DNA from: Dyadobacter sp.
GTDB lineage: Bacteria > Bacteroidota > Bacteroidia > Cytophagales > Spirosomataceae
Reading direction: 5' to 3'
Assembly (NCBI RefSeq): GCF_017744695.1
Contig: NZ_JAGIAS010000005.1
Coordinates: 465,601-529,600, forward strand
Length of the DNA: 64,000 nucleotides
The notes beneath the pieces were generated by a model, which saw nothing but the letters and a program-made list of their open reading frames with translations, was not told where the DNA came from and ran no database searches. Positions 15,401 through 22,478 of the stretch are shown in pieces; position 1 is the first letter of the stretch, and every line of letters begins with the position of its first letter. Made by a program: the position numbers and the translations under genes.

Positions 15401-16750
15401 TTACTTTTTGCTGGTCACTTTCGCCAGGCGTTTTTTCAACACGCGCTGGTAAAGCAAATTGTTCAGCCAAATGAAAATGATGACGCCGAGGATGATAAAT
15501 ACCGCATTCAGTTTATAGGAGAAACCCACGAATTTCTCCTTGCCGTCGAGTGAAAGTTCAAAACGGAGCCATGAGCGCTCAACGGTGGTGGTAATGTGAT
15601 CGAAAGGAAGGGCTTCGTCGTAGATGATTTTGGTGATGAAACGGCCGGTCGTATCTATGTAACCGTATTGATCATCGATGCGGATCATCGATATGCCGTG
15701 ATTGTAATACGAAGCAAAGTCATATTTCAATGGCGTCCGTATTTTGCCCGATTTATCGATGTGCCCGAATTTACCATTAATAGCGACCGCGGAGCGGTTT
15801 TCAGCAGTAAAGCCGGTGGCTTCGTCGTACAAATGCTGAATGCGTAACTTCCCGGTTTTATCGATGCAGCCCCATTTCCCATCCTTTTTTACCCAAAACA
15901 AACCATTGGTAGGTTTGCGGGTATCGGTGTATTCAAACGGAACAATGAGATCGCCGGTGAAGGGACTAATATAACCGTACTTATCGCCGTACCGCACGCG
16001 CTCCATTCCCTGGCCGGAGTATTTGTAATCAGGATCGATGTCGTCGAGTGCCACCGGGACTTTCAGCATCATATTTTTATCGATGATCCCGTATTTGCCT
16101 TTGTAAAGGAAATGGTAAATGAACTTGGAGGCTTTTATTTCTTTTTCGATGAAGCGGCTGAAATTGAAGTTCAGTATATGGAAATCCATCGGCCTTTGTA
16201 TCCACCATAAAACATCCTCTTTCGTATCATGATTGCAAAGGAAATCGATATCCGAATCCTTGATCAGATAGTTTCTGGTATAATGGTGAATAGGGATTTT
16301 GTAGATTTCATTCCCTTTAAGATCGATGTATGAAAGTCCGTAGTGTTTGCCGGATGGGTATATAACCCAGGTTTTACCGTCTCGGAACCGGTCGGTGGAG
16401 GTGTATTTGGGTTCGATGACAATTTTACCGCGCTTGTCGATAAAGCCGTGCAAGCCGTGTCCTTCGGGCCCGAGCTCCATCGGTACAAACTCGGCCAGCC
16501 CCTCGGCAAAGTCGCCGATATCGCGGTAGGCGGGCGAGAGTTTCCGGCCGTTTTTGTCGGTGACGAAGGTTTCGTACGATCGGCATGGAATACTCACCTT
16601 CTTGACGACATACACATCGTCATACTCGCGGTATTCATTGTATTCTTTCAGCCAGGCTTTGCTACCGGCGGGTGTTGTTTGAGCCGTGGCCCAGGCCGAT
16701 TGCAACAGGAGAAACAGGAGTGTAAAATAATAAAAAGTCGGTCGAAGCAT
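15401..16750 (-). CDS. WG-repeat membrane-anchored protein
   Basis: 449 residues. A signal peptide (LRPTFYYFTLLFLLLQSAWATAQ) leads into at least six WG repeats, each of the form G-K/Q-Y/W-G-Y/C-I-D-x-x-G-K plus a proline- or tyrosine-rich strand, for example DGKWGCIDKTGKLRIQHLYDEATGF and IDDQYGYIDTTGRFITKIIYDEALPF. A single membrane helix near the end (AVFIILGVIIFIWLNNLLY) is followed by a basic tail (VLKKRLAKVTSKK), so the repeats face the periplasm. WG repeats form beta-propeller-like surfaces; the partner is unknown. It converges with the sigma factor gene. Confidence 0.85.
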   Translation of the reverse strand: MLRPTFYYFTLLFLLLQSAWATAQTTPAGSKAWLKEYNEYREYDDVYVVKKVSIPCRSYETFVTDKNGRKLSPAYRDIGDFAEGLAEFVPMELGPEGHGLHGFIDKRGKIVIEPKYTSTDRFRDGKTWVIYPSGKHYGLSYIDLKGNEIYKIPIHHYTRNYLIKDSDIDFLCNHDTKEDVLWWIQRPMDFHILNFNFSRFIEKEIKASKFIYHFLYKGKYGIIDKNMMLKVPVALDDIDPDYKYSGQGMERVRYGDKYGYISPFTGDLIVPFEYTDTRKPTNGLFWVKKDGKWGCIDKTGKLRIQHLYDEATGFTAENRSAVAINGKFGHIDKSGKIRTPLKYDFASYYNHGISMIRIDDQYGYIDTTGRFITKIIYDEALPFDHITTTVERSWLRFELSLDGKEKFVGFSYKLNAVFIILGVIIFIWLNNLLYQRVLKKRLAKVTSKK

Positions 16751-16932
16751 TCAGCAAACGCGGGTTTCAGGTTAGTCGCGGCCATTGTCTGGTATTATCG
16801 GGATGGCCCGGAACGCGGCAGGCATTCAATTTTAACCTGCAAAAAACAAAAACTTGACAGGATTATCGATTTTCAGCGGCTTAATTATTTGAGAAATTAG
16901 GTTTAAATTAACCCTGAACTTATACAACGATC

Positions 16933-18096
16933 ATGTCGCTGGCCCGGAACGAACAGTTTTATTCGCGTTTGCCTGCTAACCATATTTCGCTCGGCGAACT
17001 GCTTACGGAGGAGCATCTGTTTTACAATGTGCCCGAGTCGTGGCACGTGGTGGTGACCGATATCCGGAATTCGACGGCGGCTGTTGCGAGCGGATTGCAC
17101 GAGACGGTGAATCTGATCGCCACGGGCAGTATTGTGAGCGTGCTCAATATCGCATTCAAGGCGGGTATTACCGTTCCGTTCTTTTTTGGCGGCGACGGGG
17201 CCACATTCATCGTGCCGCCTGCCATTGCCGATGCGGCCATGCGTGCGCTGGCGGTTTTCAGAAAGAATACGAGGGAGAATTTTGCATTGGACCTCCGCAT
17301 TGGAATCGTGGCGGTGAGCGAGATTTATGCCAAAGGATATGAACTGAAAGTTAGCAAATTGCGCGTGGCGGGCGCATTTTCAATTCCAGTCATATTAGGC
17401 GACGGCTTGTATTATGCCGAGAAACGCATCAAAAGCGAGCATTACCGGTTCGATTATGAACCGGAACCCGACGACGAACTGGACTTGAGCGGTATGCAAT
17501 GCCGGTGGGACAAAATCGGCCCGCCCGAACTGGACCAGGAGGTAGTGACCCTGCTCGTGACCGCGCCGGCCGGGCAAAATCAGGCCGCGTTGTTTGCGAA
17601 GGTGATGGAGTATGTCGACGGTATTTATGGCCCTTTTCCGCGGAGGCAGCCTATTTCTGTTGCCAGGCTGATCTGGCGGACCACTTTCAAAAAGATGGAA
17701 ATGGAGATGCGGGTCAGGGAGGGCAGCACGAGCATTCTGGGACTGGCGGCATCCTGGATTGCCTGGCTCTTCGGTTACGTATACTTCCGGACGTCATATG
17801 GAAGGGACTACCTCAATAGCCTGGTCGAAATGTCGGACACGCTGGTGATGGATGGGAAGATCAACACCGTGATTACCGGTACGCCCGGGCAGCGTGAGCA
17901 GCTTCAAGCCGCCCTCGACGCCATGGAAGCGGCAGGGGAGATTCGCTACGGATTGCATGTGAGCGGCGAATCCGTGATGTCGTGCTACGTCCATGACCTC
18001 AAGGACGGCCATATCCACTTCATCGACGGTGCCGAGGGTGGTTATACCAAAGCGGCGGGCGTCCTGAAACAGAAATTGCGGAATGCGGGAGCTTAG
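16933..18096 (+). CDS. DUF3095 protein with nucleotide-cyclase-like N-terminus
   Basis: 387 residues of the DUF3095 family. The N-terminal half reads like a class III nucleotide cyclase: VVVTDIRNST with Asp43 at the end of strand 1, FFFGGDGATFIVP with Gly87-Asp88-Gly89 in the position of the second metal site, and LRIGIVAVSEIYAKGYE for the later strand-loop. A hydrophobic patch (about 275-290, LGLAASWIAWLFGYVYF) may touch the membrane. The C-terminal part has MSDTLVMDGKINTVITGTPGQREQLQAALDAMEAAGEIRYGLHVS. Official function: unknown. Lone gene; the cyclase comparison is my inference. Confidence 0.85.
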   Translation: MSLARNEQFYSRLPANHISLGELLTEEHLFYNVPESWHVVVTDIRNSTAAVASGLHETVNLIATGSIVSVLNIAFKAGITVPFFFGGDGATFIVPPAIADAAMRALAVFRKNTRENFALDLRIGIVAVSEIYAKGYELKVSKLRVAGAFSIPVILGDGLYYAEKRIKSEHYRFDYEPEPDDELDLSGMQCRWDKIGPPELDQEVVTLLVTAPAGQNQAALFAKVMEYVDGIYGPFPRRQPISVARLIWRTTFKKMEMEMRVREGSTSILGLAASWIAWLFGYVYFRTSYGRDYLNSLVEMSDTLVMDGKINTVITGTPGQREQLQAALDAMEAAGEIRYGLHVSGESVMSCYVHDLKDGHIHFIDGAEGGYTKAAGVLKQKLRNAGA

Positions 18097-18099
18097 CGG

Positions 18100-18618
18100 C
18101 TATTGCGGAGGACCAACCGGCAACATATTCTGCACGTCTACCGGGAAGCTGTCATATTTCTGGTACAATTTCAGGTATTTCGCGGGGTCGATCACCGGCT
18201 CGGTCAATATCGATTTCAGTCCGCGGAAAAAGCCTTCCCGTTGCTGACCAGGGTTGAATATGAGGTTGATTACCACCTCTTCGGCGGATTGGTTGGAAAA
18301 CCCGTGCGCGGTCATACGCGGCACATACACCACCGCGCCCTCATGTGCGTGGACGGGACCGCTGGCCAGTTCGATCGTCAACGTGCCTTTGCGTACGATA
18401 AATGTTTCGTCCATGAAACGGTGATAATGCAATCGCGCACCGATCGTGGCAGGCGCCAGTTTGATTTCATAAACACCCAGCTGGTCGTTCGAAATGTCGC
18501 TGGTTACCTTTAATGTGATGCTGTTGCCGCCCATAGCCAGCACTTCACCTTCGCCCGCAGCGAAGATAGCAGCCTTATTTTCGAGGGAGTCCGTCAGGAA
18601 ATCGGTTTCATTTTTCAT
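18100..18618 (-). CDS. Cupin-domain protein
   Basis: 172 residues with one cupin barrel: ARLHYHRFMDETFIVRKGTLTIEL carries the G(X)5HXH(X)3,4E(X)6G motif, with His and Glu as metal ligands, and PVHAHEGAVVYVPRMTAHGFSNQS is the second motif with the last His. Such stand-alone cupins are often dioxygenase-like or sensory. The Crp/Fnr gene lies immediately upstream on the same strand, 87 bases away, and that gap contains ACAAATGT repeats that could be its operator. Substrate unknown. Confidence 0.85.
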   Translation of the reverse strand: MKNETDFLTDSLENKAAIFAAGEGEVLAMGGNSITLKVTSDISNDQLGVYEIKLAPATIGARLHYHRFMDETFIVRKGTLTIELASGPVHAHEGAVVYVPRMTAHGFSNQSAEEVVINLIFNPGQQREGFFRGLKSILTEPVIDPAKYLKLYQKYDSFPVDVQNMLPVGPPQ

Positions 18619-18648
18619 AGCATTTGTCGTTGTTTTGGTTTGAACGGG

Positions 18649-18690
18649 ACAAATGTCGGGAGCCCGTCAAGCCAAAACATTTACAAATGT
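18649..18690. promoter_or_regulatory. ACAAATGT boxes between Crp/Fnr and cupin genes
   Basis: ACAAATGT occurs at about 18649 and again in the dyad ACATTT-AC-AAATGT at 18677-18690. Both copies lie upstream of the cupin start and directly after the Crp/Fnr stop. A symmetric site is what a Crp/Fnr dimer would read, but the spacer of two bases is shorter than in classic sites. Confidence 0.35.
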
Positions 18691-18705
18691 TGAGACTTTG
18701 AAAAA

Positions 18706-19275
18706 TTACATTTCCGCACGGATACGGCTGAGCTGCGTTGGGGTAATGCCGAGGTACGACGCGATTTCGTGCTGTTTGAGACGCGGTTCGAGATTGGGGT
18801 AGTCTTTCAGAAAATTGGCGTAGCGTGTTCTGGCATTGTCGTATCGAAAGGAAATTTCCAGTGGTTCCTTTTCAATGACCCAATGGAGCTCCATATACCG
18901 GATATAGAATGCGGCCAGGTCGGCATGCTTCTCGGTAAGCGATTTGAAATCGTAGAAATTGTATTCCAATGTTTCCGTTGGTTCCAGCGCCCTGATTGCG
19001 AAAATGCTGGGCGAATGCGTGAGCATGGCGGGTAGGGAGCCCGCAAAATGGTTTTCGGGAAAAAACTTCTTGATCACCAAATCCCCGTCCGGCGATGCGT
19101 AATACTGCGAAAGAAGCCCCTTTACGACATAACCGACGTTTTTAGGTGTTTGTCCTTCCTTCAAAAAATAGTCTCCTTTCGCATAGGAATGCGGCCGGAT
19201 CAGCTTCGCCAGATCTTCCGCCGTTTCTTCCGAAAGCGGGCCGTAAGTATCGAACTTGGCGCGAAGCTGCTCCAT
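18706..19275 (-). CDS. Crp/Fnr-family transcriptional regulator
   Basis: 189 residues. The cyclic-nucleotide-binding-like barrel covers residues 25-115 (KGDYFLKEGQTPKNVGYVVKGLLSQYYASPDGDLVIKKFFPENHFAGSLP); it lacks the Arg-Ser pair that binds cAMP in E. coli CRP, so another ligand or none is likely. The C-terminal helix-turn-helix ends LKQHEIASYLGITPTQLSRIRAE, the recognition helix of the common Bacteroidota type. It probably controls the cupin gene that follows. Confidence 0.88.
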   Translation of the reverse strand: MEQLRAKFDTYGPLSEETAEDLAKLIRPHSYAKGDYFLKEGQTPKNVGYVVKGLLSQYYASPDGDLVIKKFFPENHFAGSLPAMLTHSPSIFAIRALEPTETLEYNFYDFKSLTEKHADLAAFYIRYMELHWVIEKEPLEISFRYDNARTRYANFLKDYPNLEPRLKQHEIASYLGITPTQLSRIRAEM

Positions 19276-19308
19276 TTGCGGTTGAAATTTTAGCAGAAAT
19301 ATAATGCA

Positions 19309-19744
19309 TTATGGTTGCCACACAATATCATTGACGGCATGCTCAATCTCGGGATAACTGAATTCGAAACGATTGTCCGATAGTATTTTGGGCAACACCC
19401 ATCGACTTTTGAGTAAAAGCTCCGTCTCGGTGCCGACTATTCCCGCGCCCAGTTCCAGCAACCAGGCCGGAGACGGAACGCCAAATGCCATACCGCAAGC
19501 CTTGCGGATTGCCGCCATTAATACTTCATTTTTTACCGGCCTTGGAGAAGTGCAATTCAGTACCCCGGAAACCCCCTCGTGCCGGAACAGCCATTCGGTA
19601 CATTTTGCAGCATCCTGTTCATGGATCCACGATACATACTGCTGCCCGTTTCCAAGTTTCCCTCCTGCTCCAAGGCGCGCGAGGGTGTAAAACCCGGCCC
19701 AGGTAGCCGTTTCCTCCTGCAAGCACTATTTTATCGTATTTCAT
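19309..19744 (-). pseudogene. TIGR01777-family epimerase, internally deleted
   Basis: Two out-of-frame pieces of one gene. The 5' piece starts at the ATG at 19744 and reads MKYDKIVLAGGNGYLGRVL, the Rossmann NAD(P)-binding start of TIGR01777 (YfcH-like) oxidoreductases. The 3' piece, in another frame, resumes at about LARLGAGGKLGNGQQYVSWIHEQDAAKC and runs to the natural end VNDIVWQP, with VLNCTSPRPVKNEVL and LLLKSRWVLPKIL. About 140-150 residues between them are absent, so the gene is non-functional. The start overlaps the end of the DCC gene by 14 bases, the coupling expected of an intact operon. Confidence 0.8.
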
Positions 19745-20564
19745 AGTATGCTAGTAAGATGATGAAAACAAGAACCCGATACAAAATCCACGTAACGGTG
19801 GGCCAGTAACCTATTTCAAGGAACCTGGATCGCCGCACGTGCTCCCGGATCATCAGAATAGGGATGAGGAAGACGCCCGTCCATCCAATGTACCAGCTAA
19901 TATTGAACCTCATACAGATAATGGTGATCAAAAAAAGAGCCAGTGAACCTGCCAGCGAGAGGGTTGCCAGATTACCGAGATAGTCCCACATTTTACTCTT
20001 TTGACAGCGTGTCAGGACAAAACTCTGGACCATAATATGCCCGGCACAGATCGCAAACTCTCGCACAAACATCTCGCCAGTAATATTTCCACCAATTAGC
20101 GAGGGGTAGGTGGCCAGCACGAGCGAAGTAACAACCCAGCTCAATATTATCCACGCAATGCGATACTTCAAATTGAAAGACGGCTGATACCCGAACCGGT
20201 TTTCGGAGGCCGCCGCCGGGATGATTACGCGGCGGTTGTATGAAATGAAGGCGTAAGCTTTGCCGGCTATCCACAAAAATGGTTTCCACCGGAATAGGGG
20301 CGCGAGGCGAGGCATGGCGTTTCCGCAAACTTTCAGCAGACTTTCTATGCCGTAGGTAACTTCCCCGGTCGCCTGGTTTACGAGCGCAATTTCGTTGACG
20401 GCACGTTGCCAGTCGAGATTGGGGCAGGCCGCACCGGAATATTGCTGATAGGCCTCACGGCCATTGGCGTCCAGCAGCCCGTTCCGCACGAACGCGCCTG
20501 TGTAGAGGTTGCACATCGGGCACTCGGCGTCGAAAAGAATGATGTGGTTATGTAGTGTTTTCAT
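19731..20564 (-). CDS. DCC-family thiol-disulfide oxidoreductase-like membrane protein
   Basis: 277 residues. The N-terminal domain starts LFDAECPMCNLYTG, the DxxCxxC motif of the DCC family (Cys15, Cys18), a thioredoxin-like fold extending to about 120. The second half has four or five membrane helices (IAWIILSWVVTSLVLATY, LATLSLAGSLALFLITII, WYIGWTGVFLIPILMI, ILYRVLVFIILLAYY). Fusions of a DCC domain to a membrane part are common in Bacteroidota. Second gene of a GbsR-DCC-TIGR01777 operon; the third gene is broken. A TTGAAAGTTTA half-site matching the regulator's palindrome lies in front of it. Confidence 0.82.
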   Translation of the reverse strand: MKTLHNHIILFDAECPMCNLYTGAFVRNGLLDANGREAYQQYSGAACPNLDWQRAVNEIALVNQATGEVTYGIESLLKVCGNAMPRLAPLFRWKPFLWIAGKAYAFISYNRRVIIPAAASENRFGYQPSFNLKYRIAWIILSWVVTSLVLATYPSLIGGNITGEMFVREFAICAGHIMVQSFVLTRCQKSKMWDYLGNLATLSLAGSLALFLITIICMRFNISWYIGWTGVFLIPILMIREHVRRSRFLEIGYWPTVTWILYRVLVFIILLAYYEIR

Positions 20565-20596
20565 TTGTATAGTATATTTTGAATTTTCAGTAAAAA

Positions 20597-20607
20597 TTGA
20601 AAGTTTA
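20597..20607. promoter_or_regulatory. Half-operator upstream of the DCC gene
   Basis: TTGAAAGTTTA repeats one arm of the long palindrome found before the GbsR gene. It lies 33 bases upstream of the DCC start codon, in the 56-base gap of the operon. Confidence 0.4.
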
Positions 20608-20620
20608 GGTCAAAAAAATA

Positions 20621-21127
20621 TTACTTGAATAATTTGAAAATACCACCCCAAAACCAGTTTTCTTCCGCGCCGAGCATGGTTTCCAGGGTTTTGTCGACGT
20701 TCTTGGCCAGCTTATTAATGTCCGTAACCGACTTGTTGAACGTGCTGAATTCGGGGTCATTCGCATCTCCGGTGACCTTCGACAGCTCATCGAGCACCTT
20801 GATAACGGGCTCCAATTCGCGTTTGCGGCGTTCTTTGGCCACTTGCTTGGCGATATTCCAGACGTCCTTGTCGGCAAAGAAGTACTCTTTCCGCTCGCCC
20901 GGCTTGTGTTGCTTTTCGATCAGGCCCCAACCGATCAAATCGCGGAGGGTCATATTGGCATTGCCACGTGAAATGCTGAGCGTCTCCATGATTTCCTCGG
21001 TCGTAAGCGGGTCGGGGGAGATCAGCAGTAGTGCATGAACCTGCGCCATGGTGCGGTTAATGCCCCATTCAGAGCCCAGCTTACCCCATGATTCGATGAA
21101 TTTCCGTTTAGCGTCTTCGAGTTCCAT
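20621..21127 (-). CDS. GbsR/MarR-family transcriptional regulator
   Basis: 168 residues. The winged helix-turn-helix runs from about 20 to 95: INRTMAQVHALLLISPDPLTTEEIMETLSISRGNANMTLRDLIGWGLIEKQHKPGERKEYFFADKD, with SRGNANMTLRDL as recognition helix, the GbsR pattern. The rest is a helical dimerisation or ligand part. First gene of the operon with the DCC membrane protein. A perfect 38-base palindrome sits 17 bases in front of its start codon, so it very likely represses itself. Confidence 0.88.
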   Translation of the reverse strand: MELEDAKRKFIESWGKLGSEWGINRTMAQVHALLLISPDPLTTEEIMETLSISRGNANMTLRDLIGWGLIEKQHKPGERKEYFFADKDVWNIAKQVAKERRKRELEPVIKVLDELSKVTGDANDPEFSTFNKSVTDINKLAKNVDKTLETMLGAEENWFWGGIFKLFK

Positions 21128-21144
21128 ATTCCAAAGGTATTAAT

Positions 21145-21182
21145 GTATTTAAACTTTCAAAACTTTTTGAAAGTTTAAATAC
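21145..21182. promoter_or_regulatory. Perfect 38-base palindrome, likely GbsR operator
   Basis: Two 18-base arms, one the exact reverse complement of the other, meet at a CT centre. The inner arm reads ACTTTCAAAA and the outer GTATTTAA. It lies in front of the GbsR-type gene and its arm recurs upstream of the next gene, which fits an autoregulatory operator. Confidence 0.7.
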
Positions 21183-21295
21183 TAAAATAGGAAGGGGTAA
21201 TGCCTTTAAAAGACAGGGAGTAAATCTGAAAGGCATTTGACTTGTAAAGCGGGCAGGAAATTGGCTGCTGATTTTAATCCCAAACCCGATTTGCC

Positions 21296-22468
21296 ATGAA
21301 ACGTTTTGTCATAAGAGGCCTTGCCGGCCTTGCGCTTCTAACCGTCTGCAATGCCGCGAAGCCGAAAGGGCCCGGTGCTGCCGCGGTAGTGAAGGTGGTG
21401 GAGGCTTTTCCAAAGCTGCATTTCGATTATCCTGTCGATCTTACGCACTCGAATGACGGCACCAACCGGATTTTTGTGCTGGAACAGGAAGGTACGATCC
21501 GTGTTTTTGAAAACGCCGCGTCAACTCCATCCGCAAAAGTATTCCTGGATATTAAAAAGCTGGTAAGCTATGGCGGTGAGGCCGGGCTATTGGGGCTGGC
21601 TTTTCATCCGGATTATAAAAACAACGGCTATTTTTTCCTGAATTACACGACGAAAGTGTCCGGCAAACTCGAAACGGCTATTGTACGCTACAAAGTGAGC
21701 GCTAGCGATCCAAATCAGGCCGACCCAGCGAGTGCGACGGTGCTTTTTACGTTTGATCAGCCTTTTGACAATCACAATGGCGGAGCGGTGAAATTCGGCA
21801 AGGATGGTTACCTGTATGTTTCCACCGGCGACGGCGGCAGCTGGGGCGACCCGAGCAACAACGGGCAGAACAAAGGTGCCTGGCTGGGCAAGATCCTGCG
21901 CGTGGATGTGGATAGCAAAACCAGGGGGAATTACGGTATCCCGCCGGACAATCCGTTTGCGGGCAACAAGGAGGGGTTCAGGGAGGAAATATACGCCTAT
22001 GGCCTGCGGAACCCGTGGCGGATCAGCTTCGATGATGCGACCAACACGCTTTGGGCGGGGGATGTAGGGCAGAACAAGCGGGAGGAGATCAATATCATCG
22101 TCAAAGGCGGTAATTATGGCTGGCGGTTAAAGGAGAGTATCGATTGCTATAATCCTAAACGTGATTGTGGCACCGAAGGGCTGATCGATCCCGTGCTGGA
22201 CCTTCCCCAGGCCAATGGTGAGCATTCGGTAACGGGCGGGTTTGTGTACCGGGGCAAATCGGTGCCGTCGCTCACGGGCAAATATGTGTTCGGCGACTAT
22301 GTGAGCGGGCGGCTTTTCGCACTCGAAACCCAAAATGGCAAAGTGGTAAAAAACAGCATCATTGCCGAAGGGGTAGGGCAAATTTCCGCTTTCGGCACCG
22401 ACCAGTTCCATGAACTTTACATCTGTAACCATGGCACAGGAAAGATCATGAAGCTGGCACAGCCTTAA
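21296..22468 (+). CDS. PQQ-dependent sugar (glucose/sorbosone-type) dehydrogenase
   Basis: 390 residues with a signal peptide (KRFVIRGLAGLALLTVCNA). The six-bladed propeller of the soluble glucose/sorbosone dehydrogenase family is clear: FDYPVDLTHSNDGTNRIFVLEQEG, GGEAGLLGLAFHPDYKNNGYFFLNYT, DQPFDNHNGGAVKFGKDGYLYVSTGDGGSWGDP, GKILRVDVD, YAYGLRNPWRISFD, GDVGQNKREEINIIVKGGNYGW. The catalytic His is in the NHNGG loop. It oxidises sugars in the periplasm and passes electrons to a quinone or cytochrome. No CxxCH haem site is present. It converges with the pectinesterase fusion. Confidence 0.9.
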   Translation: MKRFVIRGLAGLALLTVCNAAKPKGPGAAAVVKVVEAFPKLHFDYPVDLTHSNDGTNRIFVLEQEGTIRVFENAASTPSAKVFLDIKKLVSYGGEAGLLGLAFHPDYKNNGYFFLNYTTKVSGKLETAIVRYKVSASDPNQADPASATVLFTFDQPFDNHNGGAVKFGKDGYLYVSTGDGGSWGDPSNNGQNKGAWLGKILRVDVDSKTRGNYGIPPDNPFAGNKEGFREEIYAYGLRNPWRISFDDATNTLWAGDVGQNKREEINIIVKGGNYGWRLKESIDCYNPKRDCGTEGLIDPVLDLPQANGEHSVTGGFVYRGKSVPSLTGKYVFGDYVSGRLFALETQNGKVVKNSIIAEGVGQISAFGTDQFHELYICNHGTGKIMKLAQP

Positions 22469-22478
22469 TCTGTTTTGC

